Source of the DNA: Flavobacteriales bacterium
GTDB taxonomy: Bacteria; Bacteroidota; Bacteroidia; Flavobacteriales_F; PHOS-HE28
Length of the DNA stretch: 64,000 nt
Assembly: GCA_023382455.1 (NCBI GenBank)
Contig: JAHDVX010000001.1
Location: 62,001-126,000, forward strand
Direction: 5' to 3'
Shown here: piece by piece, positions 26,762 to 34,082 of the stretch
How the letters are laid out: each line of letters begins with the position of its first letter
How positions within the stretch are numbered: the first letter of the stretch is position 1
Notes under the pieces: model-generated
Database searches by the model: none
Seen by the model: only the letters and a program-made list of their open reading frames with translations
What the model was told of the DNA's origin: nothing
Position numbers and translations under genes: made by a program

Positions 26762-27210
26762 TCCTTCAGCCTGCTGTCGATGATGATGGTCACGGGCCCG
26801 TCATTGACCAGTTCCACCTGCATGTCCGCGCCGAACTCGCCGCTGCGCACGTGGCCGTGCACCAATTCGCTGAAGCGCTGTTTGGCACGCAGGTACAGCG
26901 GCACGGCCTCCTCGGGCCGGGCGGCGCGGATGTAGCTGGGGCGGTTGCCCTTGCGCGTGCCGGCCTGCAGGGTGAACTGGCTCACCAACAGCAGCTCGCC
27001 GTGTACCTCGTTCACATCCAGGTTCATCTGCCCATCGCCATCAGCAAAGATGCGCAGCCGCGCCACCTTGCCGCAGAGCCATTCCAGTTCTTCTTCCTTG
27101 TCGCCCACCTCCACGCCCAGCAGCACCAGCAGGCCGCGGCCGATGCGGGCATGCTCCGCGCCGCCGATGTGTACGGCCGCCCCGGAAACCCGCTGCACCA
27201 CGGCGCGCAT
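26758..27210 (-). CDS. dtd: D-aminoacyl-tRNA deacylase
   Basis: 150 residues from the ATG at 27210 (MRAVVQRVSGAAVHIGG), the canonical DTD N-terminus. The SQFTL motif (77-81), the KGNRPSYIRAA segment and the NDGPVTI loop (136-142) form the D-chirality-selecting active site. It removes D-amino acids, and glycine from mischarged tRNA-Ala, in the cytosol. The ATG shares one base with the stop of the upstream phosphatase gene, and its stop overlaps the MazG start. A much longer open frame upstream is not coding. Confidence 0.96.
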   Translation of the reverse strand: MRAVVQRVSGAAVHIGGAEHARIGRGLLVLLGVEVGDKEEELEWLCGKVARLRIFADGDGQMNLDVNEVHGELLLVSQFTLQAGTRKGNRPSYIRAARPEEAVPLYLRAKQRFSELVHGHVRSGEFGADMQVELVNDGPVTIIIDSRLKE

Positions 27211-28028
27211 CAGTAGCCGTGCTCCTCCAGGAAGCGCGCCTTGTTGATCAGCTTGAGCGAATCGCCCCTGCCGCCCACGGCGTTCAGCCAAGTGCCGTAC
27301 ATGGGGTTGGGCAGCATGATGAAGTAGCGTTCCAGCGTGTCGCGCAGCGCATCCACGTGCGGCTTGCCGTAGCCCACGCTGCGGTCGTGGAAGCTCTGGT
27401 CGAAGTCGGTGAGCTGGTCGCCAACCAGCAGTGCGATGTAGTGGTCCTTGGCCACAGCTGTGCGGCGGGCGGTCTTGTCGCTGGTGCCCTCCATGGGCAT
27501 CACGTGCGCCGCATCGGCCATGGGGAACCCTTCGGCGGCGAGGTTCTTGATCGTGGCGGCCTCCTCGTCGGCATCGCGGTTGCTGATGTAGTACACGGTG
27601 CAGCCCCTGCTTGCGGCGTAGTTCAGGAAATCCACCGCGCCGGGCAGCGCCTTGGCCTGGGCCAGGGCGGTCCACTGCTTCCAGTGGGCGGGTGACCAAG
27701 TGCGGCCCTGCGCGGCATCCTCCGCGTTGCTGGGGCTGTTGTCCAGCACGGTCTCGTCGATGTCCACGATCACTGCCGGCGGCAGCGTGTGCGGCCGGGC
27801 CAGGTTAGCATCCAAGCGGATGCGCGCCAGCTCATAGCCCTGCTGGTAGAGGCGGTACACTTCGGCGGAGGCGTTCTGGTAGATCACCGCGTCCACATTC
27901 TGCTGGGCCAGCCGTGCCTGGGCATCGGGGAAGGCGGCGGTCCGGATTGCCGGGGCCGTGGTGCGGCAGGCGGCCACGGACAAGGCGATGAGGGCGAGGA
28001 GCGACAGGGTCGGTACGTTCCGGGGCAT
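27210..28028 (-). CDS. 5'-nucleotidase / acid phosphatase, lipoprotein e(P4) family
   Basis: 272 residues. A lipoprotein signal peptide ends in LSVAAC (Cys about 21). The HAD-fold catalytic motif is VIVDIDETVLDNS with nucleophile D89 and acid D91; YYISNRD (motif II) and LLVGDQLTDF (motif IV) follow. The e(P4) family dephosphorylates NMN and other nucleotides at the outer membrane, allowing uptake of nicotinamide riboside or nucleosides. It is first in the operon with dtd and the MazG-like gene. A long perfect palindrome lies 44 bases upstream of its start. Confidence 0.93.
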   Translation of the reverse strand: MPRNVPTLSLLALIALSVAACRTTAPAIRTAAFPDAQARLAQQNVDAVIYQNASAEVYRLYQQGYELARIRLDANLARPHTLPPAVIVDIDETVLDNSPSNAEDAAQGRTWSPAHWKQWTALAQAKALPGAVDFLNYAASRGCTVYYISNRDADEEAATIKNLAAEGFPMADAAHVMPMEGTSDKTARRTAVAKDHYIALLVGDQLTDFDQSFHDRSVGYGKPHVDALRDTLERYFIMLPNPMYGTWLNAVGGRGDSLKLINKARFLEEHGY

Positions 28029-28071
28029 GTGGCGGGCGATGAGCCGGACAAATTAACGCATGTCCGTGCAG

Positions 28072-28106
28072 GGTCCGATGCATATCGGTCCGATATGCAT
28101 CGGACC
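28072..28106. repeat. 35-bp near-perfect palindrome (17-bp arms, 1-base centre)
   Basis: GGTCCGATGCATATCGG (28072-28088) and its exact complement (28090-28106) are separated by a single T. The octamer GGTCCGAT also recurs as a direct repeat at 28072 and 28087 and inverted at 28099. It lies between the divergent phosphatase gene (start 28028) and the antitoxin gene (start 28185). It could be an operator for the toxin-antitoxin module, a cruciform site or a REP-like element. No T-tract follows, so it is not an intrinsic terminator. Confidence 0.85.
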
Positions 28107-28184
28107 GATAATGGTCGGAGATCCCGGTTGGCGTGCCCCCATGCAGACGGGAAGGGCTAAGTTTACCCGACGAAACAGCATGCC

Positions 28185-28424
28185 ATGAGCACCGTCGACC
28201 TGCGGGCGGAGATCATGCAGTTGATCAAGGACGAACGCGACACGAGCGTCCTCGAAGCGATCCGCATACTGCTCCAAAGGGTCCGGCAAGGGCAGGAGGA
28301 CGACGACTTCACGGCGGAGGAGATCGCAGAACTGGACCGCCGCCGCGCTGAATACTTGCGCGGTGACGGAATCTCGTACACAGCTGAAGAATCCCTGCAA
28401 CGGCTACGCTCCAAGAAGCGATGA
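28185..28424 (+). CDS. Putative antitoxin of a RelE/ParE-type module
   Basis: 79 residues, highly charged and helical (MSTVDLRAEIMQLIKDERD). It resembles addiction-module antitoxin components encoded just before RelE/ParE toxins: an N-terminal helix pair, a QEDDDFTAEEIAELDRRRAEY segment and a basic tail. Its stop overlaps the toxin ATG (ATGA at 28421-28424), the usual arrangement. The open frame is intact although the partner toxin is frameshifted. A near-match TAAGTTTA to the -7 element lies 19 bases before the start. Confidence 0.75.
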   Translation: MSTVDLRAEIMQLIKDERDTSVLEAIRILLQRVRQGQEDDDFTAEEIAELDRRRAEYLRGDGISYTAEESLQRLRSKKR

Positions 28425-28716
28425 CCAAGCGTTACGAGGTGGTGGTGCGCCACCAGGTGCAACGCGAAGTAGAGGAGATTTACGACCACCAGTACGGGAT
28501 CGACCCGGCGCGGGCCGAGCGTTTCCATGCAGCATGGCAAGACTGCTTGGAACAGTTGGGGAAGAACCCGTCCCATTCGAAGCGGAAGGGACCGTACGGC
28601 CATGAGCTCCTGTACAACTGCCGTTCCGTGTTGTGTTCGAGGTGCGGGAGGCCAAGGTGATCGTGTACCAGGTGAGGCACACGAGCCGTAGGCCCAGCAA
28701 GAAGTACGGGCCATGA
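28421..28716 (+). pseudogene. RelE/ParE-family toxin, frameshifted
   Basis: The first 66 codons (MTKRYEVVVRHQVQREVEEIY onward, to GHELLYN) match a RelE/ParE toxin. After ELLYN the frame runs on only to CRSVLCSRCGRPR and stops at 28660. The missing C-terminal half is present in another frame from about 28620: LPFRVVFEVREAKVIVYQV then RHTSRRPSKKYGP, ending at the TGA at 28714-28716. Adding one base near 28618 restores a full-length protein of about 98 residues. The C-terminal strand and RHT-type motif are needed for toxin activity, so the protein is probably inactive, unless this is a sequencing error. Confidence 0.8.
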
Positions 28717-28911
28717 GGCCGAAGGGGCAAGCCGTGCTTCAGCCATCGTTGCCTCCCGGATTTGTGCGCGGGTTGTTTTTGTGATCTGTTCGTGACATGA
28801 ATGATTATCATGCACAAGGCGGCGACACGCTGGAATGGCTCGCTGCCGACGTGTTGGCCGTGCCATGGTGGATGGTGCTGTGATGACGGATCCCACGCGC
28901 CTGCGGCCCGC

Positions 28912-29110
28912 ACCTCCGCGTGAGGGATGGGAGCGGCGGCCTGCCCCGGGCGATGCGTTGCCGCCAGGCGCGCGAGGAGGCGACCGGAGGAAGCCCCCGC
29001 AGCCGCACGGGCGGCCGCAGAGCCGGGACAGCCACAGCGGACAGCCCGACCCCGGGCCCGCTTCGGCTTCCGTGGACACCAGGGGCCGAAGCGGGCACGG
29101 GGGCACGCCC
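28912..29110 (-). repeat. Dispersed intergenic element, copy A
   Basis: Read on the reverse strand, the stretch starts GGGCGTGCCCCC, contains GGGGTCGGGCTGTCCGCT, and ends near CCGCTCCCATCCCTCACGCG. The same landmarks in the same order occur on the forward strand at 54480-54650. Copy A also contains an inner hairpin (GCCCGCTTCGGC and GCCGAAGCGGGC, about 29059-29098). No plausible gene occupies 28717-29163, and the translations here look like shadows. The end positions are approximate. It may be a mobile or structured-RNA element. Confidence 0.7.
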
Positions 29111-29145
29111 TGACCCGCATCAGGATAACGGGCCATGCGCCCCCG

Positions 29146-29153
29146 TACCTTTG
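29146..29153 (+). promoter_or_regulatory. Bacteroidota-type -7 element of korAB
   Basis: TACCTTTG, an exact match to TAnnTTTG, ends 10 bases before the korA ATG. The 5' leader would be only a few bases long. Confidence 0.6.
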
Positions 29154-29163
29154 CGCCCTGAAA

Positions 29164-31086
29164 ATGGACATGATCCAACCCCCTCACCACAAGACCGTGG
29201 AGGCCCGGGAGAAAGTGGTGATCCTCTTTGCCGGGGACAGCGGCGACGGCATCCAGCTTACGGGTTCGCAGTTCACCGATACCAACGCGCTCTTCGGCAA
29301 CGATGTGAGCACGTTCCCCAACTACCCCGCCGAGATCCGCGCGCCGCAGGGCACGCTGGCCGGCGTCAGCGGCTTCCAGCTCCACTTCGGCAGCGTGGAC
29401 GTGTTCACCCCGGGCGACATGTGCGACACCCTGGTGGTGATGAACGCCGCCGCCCTGAAGGTGAACCTCCACAAGCTGAAGAAGGGAGGAATCATCATCG
29501 CCAACAGCGACGGCTTCGACAGCAAGAACCTGCGCCTGGCGGGCTACCCCGATGAGAAGAACCCGCTCACCGACGGCTCCCTGGACAACTACGCGCTGCA
29601 CACGGTGGACGTGACCAAGCTGACCCGCAACGCGCTGGAGGGCACCACCCTGGGCATGAAGGAGAAGGACCGCAGCAAGAACATGTTCGTGCTGGGCTTC
29701 ATCCACTGGATGTATGGCCGGAAGATCGAGGGCCCGGAGAAGTTCCTGGAGGCGAAGTTCAAGGCCAAGCCGGAATTGCTGGAAGCGAACCGGAAGGTGC
29801 TGCGCGCGGGCTACAACTACGGCGACACCAGCGAGACCTTCACCACGCGCTTCGCGGTGAAGCCCGCGCCCATGCCCAAGGGCACCTACCGCAACATCAC
29901 CGGCAACCAGGGCGTGGCCATCGGCCTGATCGCCGCCGCCCAGAAGGCCGGGCTGGAGCTGTTCTACGGCAGCTACCCCATCACCCCGGCCAGCGACATC
30001 CTGCACGAGCTTTCGCGCAACAAGCATTTCGGGGTGAAGACCTTCCAGGCGGAGGACGAGATCGCTGCGGTTTGCTCGGCCATCGGTGCCAGCTACGGCG
30101 GCGCGCTGGGTGCCACGGCCAGCAGCGGACCGGGCATCGCGTTGAAAGGCGAGGCCCTGGGCCTGGCCGTGATGCTGGAGATACCCTTGGTGGTGGTGAA
30201 CGTGCAGCGCGGCGGCCCCAGCACCGGCATGCCCACCAAGACCGAACAGGCCGACCTGTGGCAGGCCATCCACGGCCGCAACGGCGAAGCGCCCATTCCG
30301 GTGATCGCCGCCAGCAGCCCCACCGATTGCTTCGAGATGGCCTACGAGGCCGTGAAGACCGCCGTGGAGCACATGACGCCGGTGATCCTGCTCACCGACG
30401 GCTACATGGCCAACGGCGCCGAGCCCTGGCGCTTCCCCGAGGCCAAGGACCTGCGGCCCATCGTGCCGCCCTTCGCCAAGCCGCGCGAAACGGACGAAGC
30501 CGAAAGCGGGACGCTGAGCGCAGCCGAAGGCAGGGTGCTGAGCGAAGTCGAAGCATTCCTGCCGTACGAACGCGATGAGCGCGGCGTGCGCCCCTGGGCC
30601 ATACCCGGCATGAAGGGCCTGCAGCACCGCATCGGCGGCATCGAGAAGGAGGACAAGACCGGCAACATCAGCTACGACCCGCTGAACCACCAGCGGATGG
30701 TGGACCTGCGGGCGGAGAAGGTGGCCAAGATCGCGGACGGCTTCCGGCCTATCCGCCTGGACAGCGGGCCGGAGAGCGGCGAGCTGCTGATCGTAGGCTG
30801 GGGCTCCACCTACGGCGCCATCCGCACCGCCGCGCTGGACCTGCAGAAGGAGGGCCACAGCGTGGCCCACGTGCACCTGCGGCACTTGTTCCCTTTCAAC
30901 AACGGCCTGCGCGGCCTGCTGCAGCGCTACCGCAAAGTGCTGGTGCCCGAAATGAACAAGGGCCAGCTGCGCCAATTGCTGCGCGCCGAATATCTGGTGG
31001 ACGCCCAGGGCTTGAACAAAGTGCAGGGGCTGCCCTTCACCGCGCAGGAGATCCGTAACGCCGTACTTGAACTGTTGGCCCGATGA
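29164..31086 (+). CDS. korA: 2-oxoacid:ferredoxin oxidoreductase, fused gamma-alpha subunit
   Basis: 640 residues from the ATG at 29164. The N-terminal gamma domain (about 15-200) begins VVILFAGDSGDGIQLTG. The alpha domain follows with GNQGVAIGLIAAAQKAGLE, GSYPITPASDILHELS and FQAEDEIAAVCSAIGASYGG. The C-terminal part contains ELLIVGWGSTYGA and HLFPFNNGLRGLL. With KorB it oxidatively decarboxylates 2-oxoglutarate (or a related 2-oxoacid) to an acyl-CoA and reduces ferredoxin. Residues about 446-466 (ESGTLSAAEGRVLSEVEAF) look like an in-frame insertion made by a dispersed DNA repeat. The stop overlaps the korB start (ATGA). Confidence 0.93.
   Translation: MDMIQPPHHKTVEAREKVVILFAGDSGDGIQLTGSQFTDTNALFGNDVSTFPNYPAEIRAPQGTLAGVSGFQLHFGSVDVFTPGDMCDTLVVMNAAALKVNLHKLKKGGIIIANSDGFDSKNLRLAGYPDEKNPLTDGSLDNYALHTVDVTKLTRNALEGTTLGMKEKDRSKNMFVLGFIHWMYGRKIEGPEKFLEAKFKAKPELLEANRKVLRAGYNYGDTSETFTTRFAVKPAPMPKGTYRNITGNQGVAIGLIAAAQKAGLELFYGSYPITPASDILHELSRNKHFGVKTFQAEDEIAAVCSAIGASYGGALGATASSGPGIALKGEALGLAVMLEIPLVVVNVQRGGPSTGMPTKTEQADLWQAIHGRNGEAPIPVIAASSPTDCFEMAYEAVKTAVEHMTPVILLTDGYMANGAEPWRFPEAKDLRPIVPPFAKPRETDEAESGTLSAAEGRVLSEVEAFLPYERDERGVRPWAIPGMKGLQHRIGGIEKEDKTGNISYDPLNHQRMVDLRAEKVAKIADGFRPIRLDSGPESGELLIVGWGSTYGAIRTAALDLQKEGHSVAHVHLRHLFPFNNGLRGLLQRYRKVLVPEMNKGQLRQLLRAEYLVDAQGLNKVQGLPFTAQEIRNAVLELLAR
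30514..30553 (+). repeat. Tandem CTGAGCG-type repeat inserted in korA
   Basis: CTGAGCGCAGCCGAAG (30514-30529) and CTGAGCGAAGTCGAAG (30538-30553) are two units with a 24-base period. The CTGAGCGnAGnCGAAG motif is a widespread dispersed repeat in environmental bacteria and normally sits between genes. Here it is translated in frame as TLSAAEGRVLSEVEA within an otherwise well conserved subunit. Confidence 0.75.
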
Positions 31087-32117
31087 GCACCGTGCAACCT
31101 GCGGCCCCCGCGCCGAAGAAGATCGATTACAGCAGCGACCAGCAAGTGCGCTGGTGCCCCGGCTGCGGCGACTATTCCATCCTGAAGCAGGTGGAGAGCG
31201 TGCTGCAGGTGAAAGGCCGCCCCAAGGAGGAGATCGTCTTCATCAGTGGCATCGGCTGCTCCTCACGCTTCCCGTACTACCTGGACACCTACGGCATGCA
31301 CGGCATCCACGGCCGCGCACCCGCCATCGCCAGCGGCCTGCGCAGCGTGCAGCCGGACCTGAGCGTGTGGATGATCACCGGCGACGGCGATTCGCTCAGC
31401 ATCGGCGGCAACCACCTGATCCACCTGCTGCGCCGCAACGTGGACATCAACGTGCTGCTCTTCAACAACGAGATCTACGGCCTTACCAAGGGCCAGTACT
31501 CGCCCACCTCGCCCGAGGGCGCCATCTCGCGCAGCACGCCCATGGGCAGCACCGACCATCCGTTCAATCCGCTGGCGCTGTGCAAGGGCGCCGACGGCAC
31601 GTTCATCTCCCGCACCATCGACCGCGATCCGAAGCACATGCGCGAAGTGCTGCTCCGCGCCGATGACCACCGGGGCACCAGCCTGGTGGAGATCTATCAG
31701 AATTGCAACGTGTTCAACGACGGTGCCTTCGAAGTATTCACCGAAAAGGACAGCAAGCCCTTCCACACCATCTACGTTGAACAGGGCAAACCACTGGTCT
31801 TCGCCAACGGCGCCAAGGGCATCAAGCTGGACGGCATGACGCCCGTGATCGTTGACCTCACCAACGGCACCCATTCACAGGACGACCTGTGGGTGCACGA
31901 TGAACGTGACCCCTTCAAGGCCAGCCTGCTGGTGCGCTTCTTCGACGATCCCCGCAAGGAAGGCGCACTGCCCCGGCCCTTCGGCGTATTCTTCGTGAGC
32001 GACCGCCACACGCACGAAACGAAGATGAACGCCCAAGTTGCGCTGGCCAAACAGAAGCAAGGCGACGGCGACCTGGACGCCCTGCTGCGCGGCAAGCAGA
32101 CGTGGACGATCGGGTGA
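31083..32117 (+). CDS. korB: 2-oxoacid:ferredoxin oxidoreductase, beta (TPP-binding) subunit
   Basis: 344 residues. The thiamine-diphosphate motif GDGDSLSIGGNH (100-111) runs through to NNEIYGLTKGQ (128-138). WCPGCGD (C25, C28) and SGIGC (C59) provide the family cysteines that bind a 4Fe-4S cluster. It is the catalytic partner of KorA. Translation is coupled (ATGA at 31083). The C-terminal about 100 residues follow the usual family layout. An inverted repeat without a T-tract lies just after the stop, and a VapB-like antitoxin gene comes next. Confidence 0.95.
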   Translation: MSTVQPAAPAPKKIDYSSDQQVRWCPGCGDYSILKQVESVLQVKGRPKEEIVFISGIGCSSRFPYYLDTYGMHGIHGRAPAIASGLRSVQPDLSVWMITGDGDSLSIGGNHLIHLLRRNVDINVLLFNNEIYGLTKGQYSPTSPEGAISRSTPMGSTDHPFNPLALCKGADGTFISRTIDRDPKHMREVLLRADDHRGTSLVEIYQNCNVFNDGAFEVFTEKDSKPFHTIYVEQGKPLVFANGAKGIKLDGMTPVIVDLTNGTHSQDDLWVHDERDPFKASLLVRFFDDPRKEGALPRPFGVFFVSDRHTHETKMNAQVALAKQKQGDGDLDALLRGKQTWTIG

Positions 32118-32129
32118 GGGGATCGTTGC

Positions 32130-32158
32130 CGCAGGGTCCCGAAGGCGGTGACCCTGCG
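32130..32158. repeat. Inverted repeat between korB and the antitoxin gene
   Basis: CGCAGGGTC (32130-32138) and GACCCTGCG (32150-32158), 9-bp arms with an 11-base loop, no T-tract. The same arm sequence (CCGCAGGGTC / GACCCTGCGG) occurs inside mfd at 51612-51668, so this is a dispersed palindrome and not only a korB terminator. It could still act as an RNA 3'-end stabiliser. Confidence 0.65.
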
Positions 32159-32175
32159 ACAGCTTCAAGATGGCC

Positions 32176-32183
32176 TAACTTCG
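32176..32183 (+). promoter_or_regulatory. Bacteroidota-type -7 element of the VapBC-like module
   Basis: TAACTTCG ends four bases before the antitoxin ATG at 32188, giving an essentially leaderless transcript. Confidence 0.45.
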
Positions 32184-32187
32184 CACT

Positions 32188-32391
32188 ATGAGCACGGCCG
32201 ACCTCTTCTTGAAGATCAACGCGCTGCCCGCCGAACTGCAAAAGGAGGTTGGCGTGTTCGTGGACAAGCTCCTGCAAAAGCTGCAAAAACAGCCCAAGAA
32301 GCGGGAAAGGCCATTGGCCATGTTCAAGGGAAAGATCCACGTGGCGGATGATTTTGACGCGCCATTGGACGACTTCAAGGACCTTGCATGA
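32188..32391 (+). CDS. DUF2281-like (VapB-type) antitoxin
   Basis: 67 residues. The pattern MSTADLFLKINALPAELQ, then VFVDKLLQK, a basic linker KKRERPLAMFKGKIHV and a terminal DFDAPLDDFKDL is typical of the short DUF2281/VapB-like antitoxins encoded immediately upstream of PIN toxins. The acidic C-terminus would fold over the toxin. Its TGA overlaps the ATG of the PIN gene (ATGA at 32388-32391). The open frame is intact while the toxin has an internal stop. Confidence 0.8.
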   Translation: MSTADLFLKINALPAELQKEVGVFVDKLLQKLQKQPKKRERPLAMFKGKIHVADDFDAPLDDFKDLA

Positions 32392-32780
32392 CCCGGCGAC
32401 TTCTGCTGGACACCCATATACTCCTATGGGCATGAGAGGACGGTTCCCGCTTGGGGAGCAATGGGCGGAAACTGCTGGCCGACCCTGACCAGCCCGTGGT
32501 GGTGAGCATCGTTTCCCGTTGGGAGCTTGCCGTCAAGAAATCTGTCGGCAAGCTTTCGCTCGACATTCAACTGGAGGACCTGATCCGCTCGTTGGGCCTG
32601 TTCGGCTTCGAGCTGCTCCCCGTGCTGCCCGCCCACATACTGGTGCTTGCAGGCCTCTCATTGCAGCACCGCGATCCTTTCGACAGGACCCTCATAGCCC
32701 AGGCCATCCACGAAGAACTCTACCTGCTTACCGCAGACCCCCTGCTGCAGGGGTATGATGTACGGACCATTAAGCTCTGA
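32388..32780 (+). pseudogene. PIN-domain (VapC-type) toxin with internal stop
   Basis: Translation from 32388 gives MTRRLLLDTHILLWA, the classic PIN N-terminus with the first metal-binding Asp. It then meets TGA at 32433-32435 and continues in the same frame with EDGSRLGSNGRKLLADPDQ, VSIVSRWELAVKKSVGKL, the HRDPFDRTLIAQA motif and LLTADPLLQGYDVRTI. Without the stop the protein would be 130 residues, normal for VapC. A single base change restores it. A short fragment could start at the TTG at 32451, but it would lack the first catalytic Asp. Confidence 0.85.
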
Positions 32781-32891
32781 TCCTTCGCAATCGCCCATTC
32801 TGTCGCAAGCGTTTACGTCCCGCCCAACCAGTGTTTCCATGACACAGACGGGGCCACTTGTAATCTTAACTAGCATCACGTGCTCAACGCA

Positions 32892-34082
32892 TCAATGCGC
32901 ATGTCCCCCGCTGCCTTTGGTCATTTGGCTGAGGAGGTAGTAGGCACCGTTCATCACCACTTTGGCATCGGGGGCAAGCAGGTCCAGGGGCTTGATCTCG
33001 GTGTAGCCCTGGTCGGTGGCGCCGATGGCCACTTGCACTTGGCGGAAGGTGTTGGGTTCGTGCTCCACGTAGATGTAGTGGTCGTCGCCGTTGCCTACAA
33101 TGGCGCGCTCGGGCAGGCAGAGGGCGCTGTCGCTGGAGGTCTGGATGCGGGCATCGATGAACATGCCGGGCAACAGTTGGTCCTGCACGTTGCTCATGCG
33201 GGCATGCACCAGGATGGCCTGTTGGCCGGGCTCGAAGGCCTTGTTCACGCCGAAGATCTCCGCCTCGTGGGTGCCATGCGGGTCCTTGGCGATGCTGAAG
33301 GTGACCTTCTGGCCCACGTGCACCTTGCTGATGTCCTGCTCGAACACGGTGAGGTCGATGTGCAGGGCCTTGTTGTCGGTGATGGAGAACAGGGGCTTGT
33401 TGGGCTCGATGTACTGGCCCATGGTCACGCTGATGTGGTGGAGGCTACCGGCGATGGGGGCTTTCACAAAGAAGCTGGTGCGCATGGTGCCCGGGGTGAG
33501 TTGGCGGGCATCGGTGCCGAGGAGGCCCAACTTTTCGGCCATTCCTTTTTGGCGAGCCTCGGCGGAGCGGAGGGCGGCCTCGGCCTCTTGGAAGGTGCGC
33601 TGGGCATTGATGTTCTCGGTGCGCAGGGCGCGTTGGCGTTCCATATTGGCGCGCTTCAGGTCCAGGTCGGCGCTGGCCTCTAGGTAGTCCTGTTGCAGTT
33701 GCAGGAATTCGGTGCTGGCCACTTCGAGCAACACTTGCCCTTGGCCCACGGCCTCGCCTTCCCTTACGGGAATGCGGGATACGATGCCACCGATCAAGGC
33801 GCTTACCTGGGCCTCGTTCTGCGGCGGCAGGGTGAGGCGTCCGTTCACTTTGAGGGTGCTGCGCAGGTCGCGGTGCTCCAATGGGCCGGTGCTGAGGGCG
33901 ATGGCCTTGGCTTGTTCGGGCGTCAGCTCCACTTCGGGGCCATGGGCGTTTTCGGTGGCAGCCTCCTCTGCGGCCACGGGCGTGCGGTTGCACGATGCCA
34001 GCAGAAGCAGGATCATGAACGGGATGAACAGGACTGCGGCCTGTTTCGGGGTGATGTGCGTTTTCATGTCGGGTCGGCTCAT
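32892..34082 (-). CDS. cusB: RND efflux periplasmic adaptor (CusB/CzcB-like) lipoprotein
   Basis: 396 residues. The ATG at 34082 overlaps the stop of the RND gene (ATGA), which fixes the start. A lipobox LLLLASC gives an acylated Cys at about 31. The adaptor fold is clear: a beta-barrel/lipoyl half (LTLPPQNEAQVSALIGGIV, REGEAVGQGQVLLEVAS), a helical hairpin (about 130-190), the second lipoyl half (VKAPIAGSLHHISVTMGQYI) and the membrane-proximal domain. It bridges the inner-membrane pump and the outer-membrane channel for export of monovalent or divalent metals. The C-terminal GGHAH could bind metal. The specific metal is unknown. Confidence 0.92.
   Translation of the reverse strand: MSRPDMKTHITPKQAAVLFIPFMILLLLASCNRTPVAAEEAATENAHGPEVELTPEQAKAIALSTGPLEHRDLRSTLKVNGRLTLPPQNEAQVSALIGGIVSRIPVREGEAVGQGQVLLEVASTEFLQLQQDYLEASADLDLKRANMERQRALRTENINAQRTFQEAEAALRSAEARQKGMAEKLGLLGTDARQLTPGTMRTSFFVKAPIAGSLHHISVTMGQYIEPNKPLFSITDNKALHIDLTVFEQDISKVHVGQKVTFSIAKDPHGTHEAEIFGVNKAFEPGQQAILVHARMSNVQDQLLPGMFIDARIQTSSDSALCLPERAIVGNGDDHYIYVEHEPNTFRQVQVAIGATDQGYTEIKPLDLLAPDAKVVMNGAYYLLSQMTKGSGGHAH

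Noticed and set aside
26758-27699. A 313-codon reading of the dtd frame extending far upstream
   Set aside because: The extra 163 residues overlap the e(P4) phosphatase gene in another frame; the DTD core starts at MRAVVQRV and is complete at 150 residues.
28480-30975. An 831-codon open frame on the reverse strand across korA
   Set aside because: No domain is recognisable and it spans intergenic repeats and the frameshifted toxin; korA on the forward strand is certain.
32130-32158. Inverted repeat after korB as an intrinsic terminator
   Set aside because: No T-tract follows, the next gene starts 30 bases later, and the same arms occur inside mfd.
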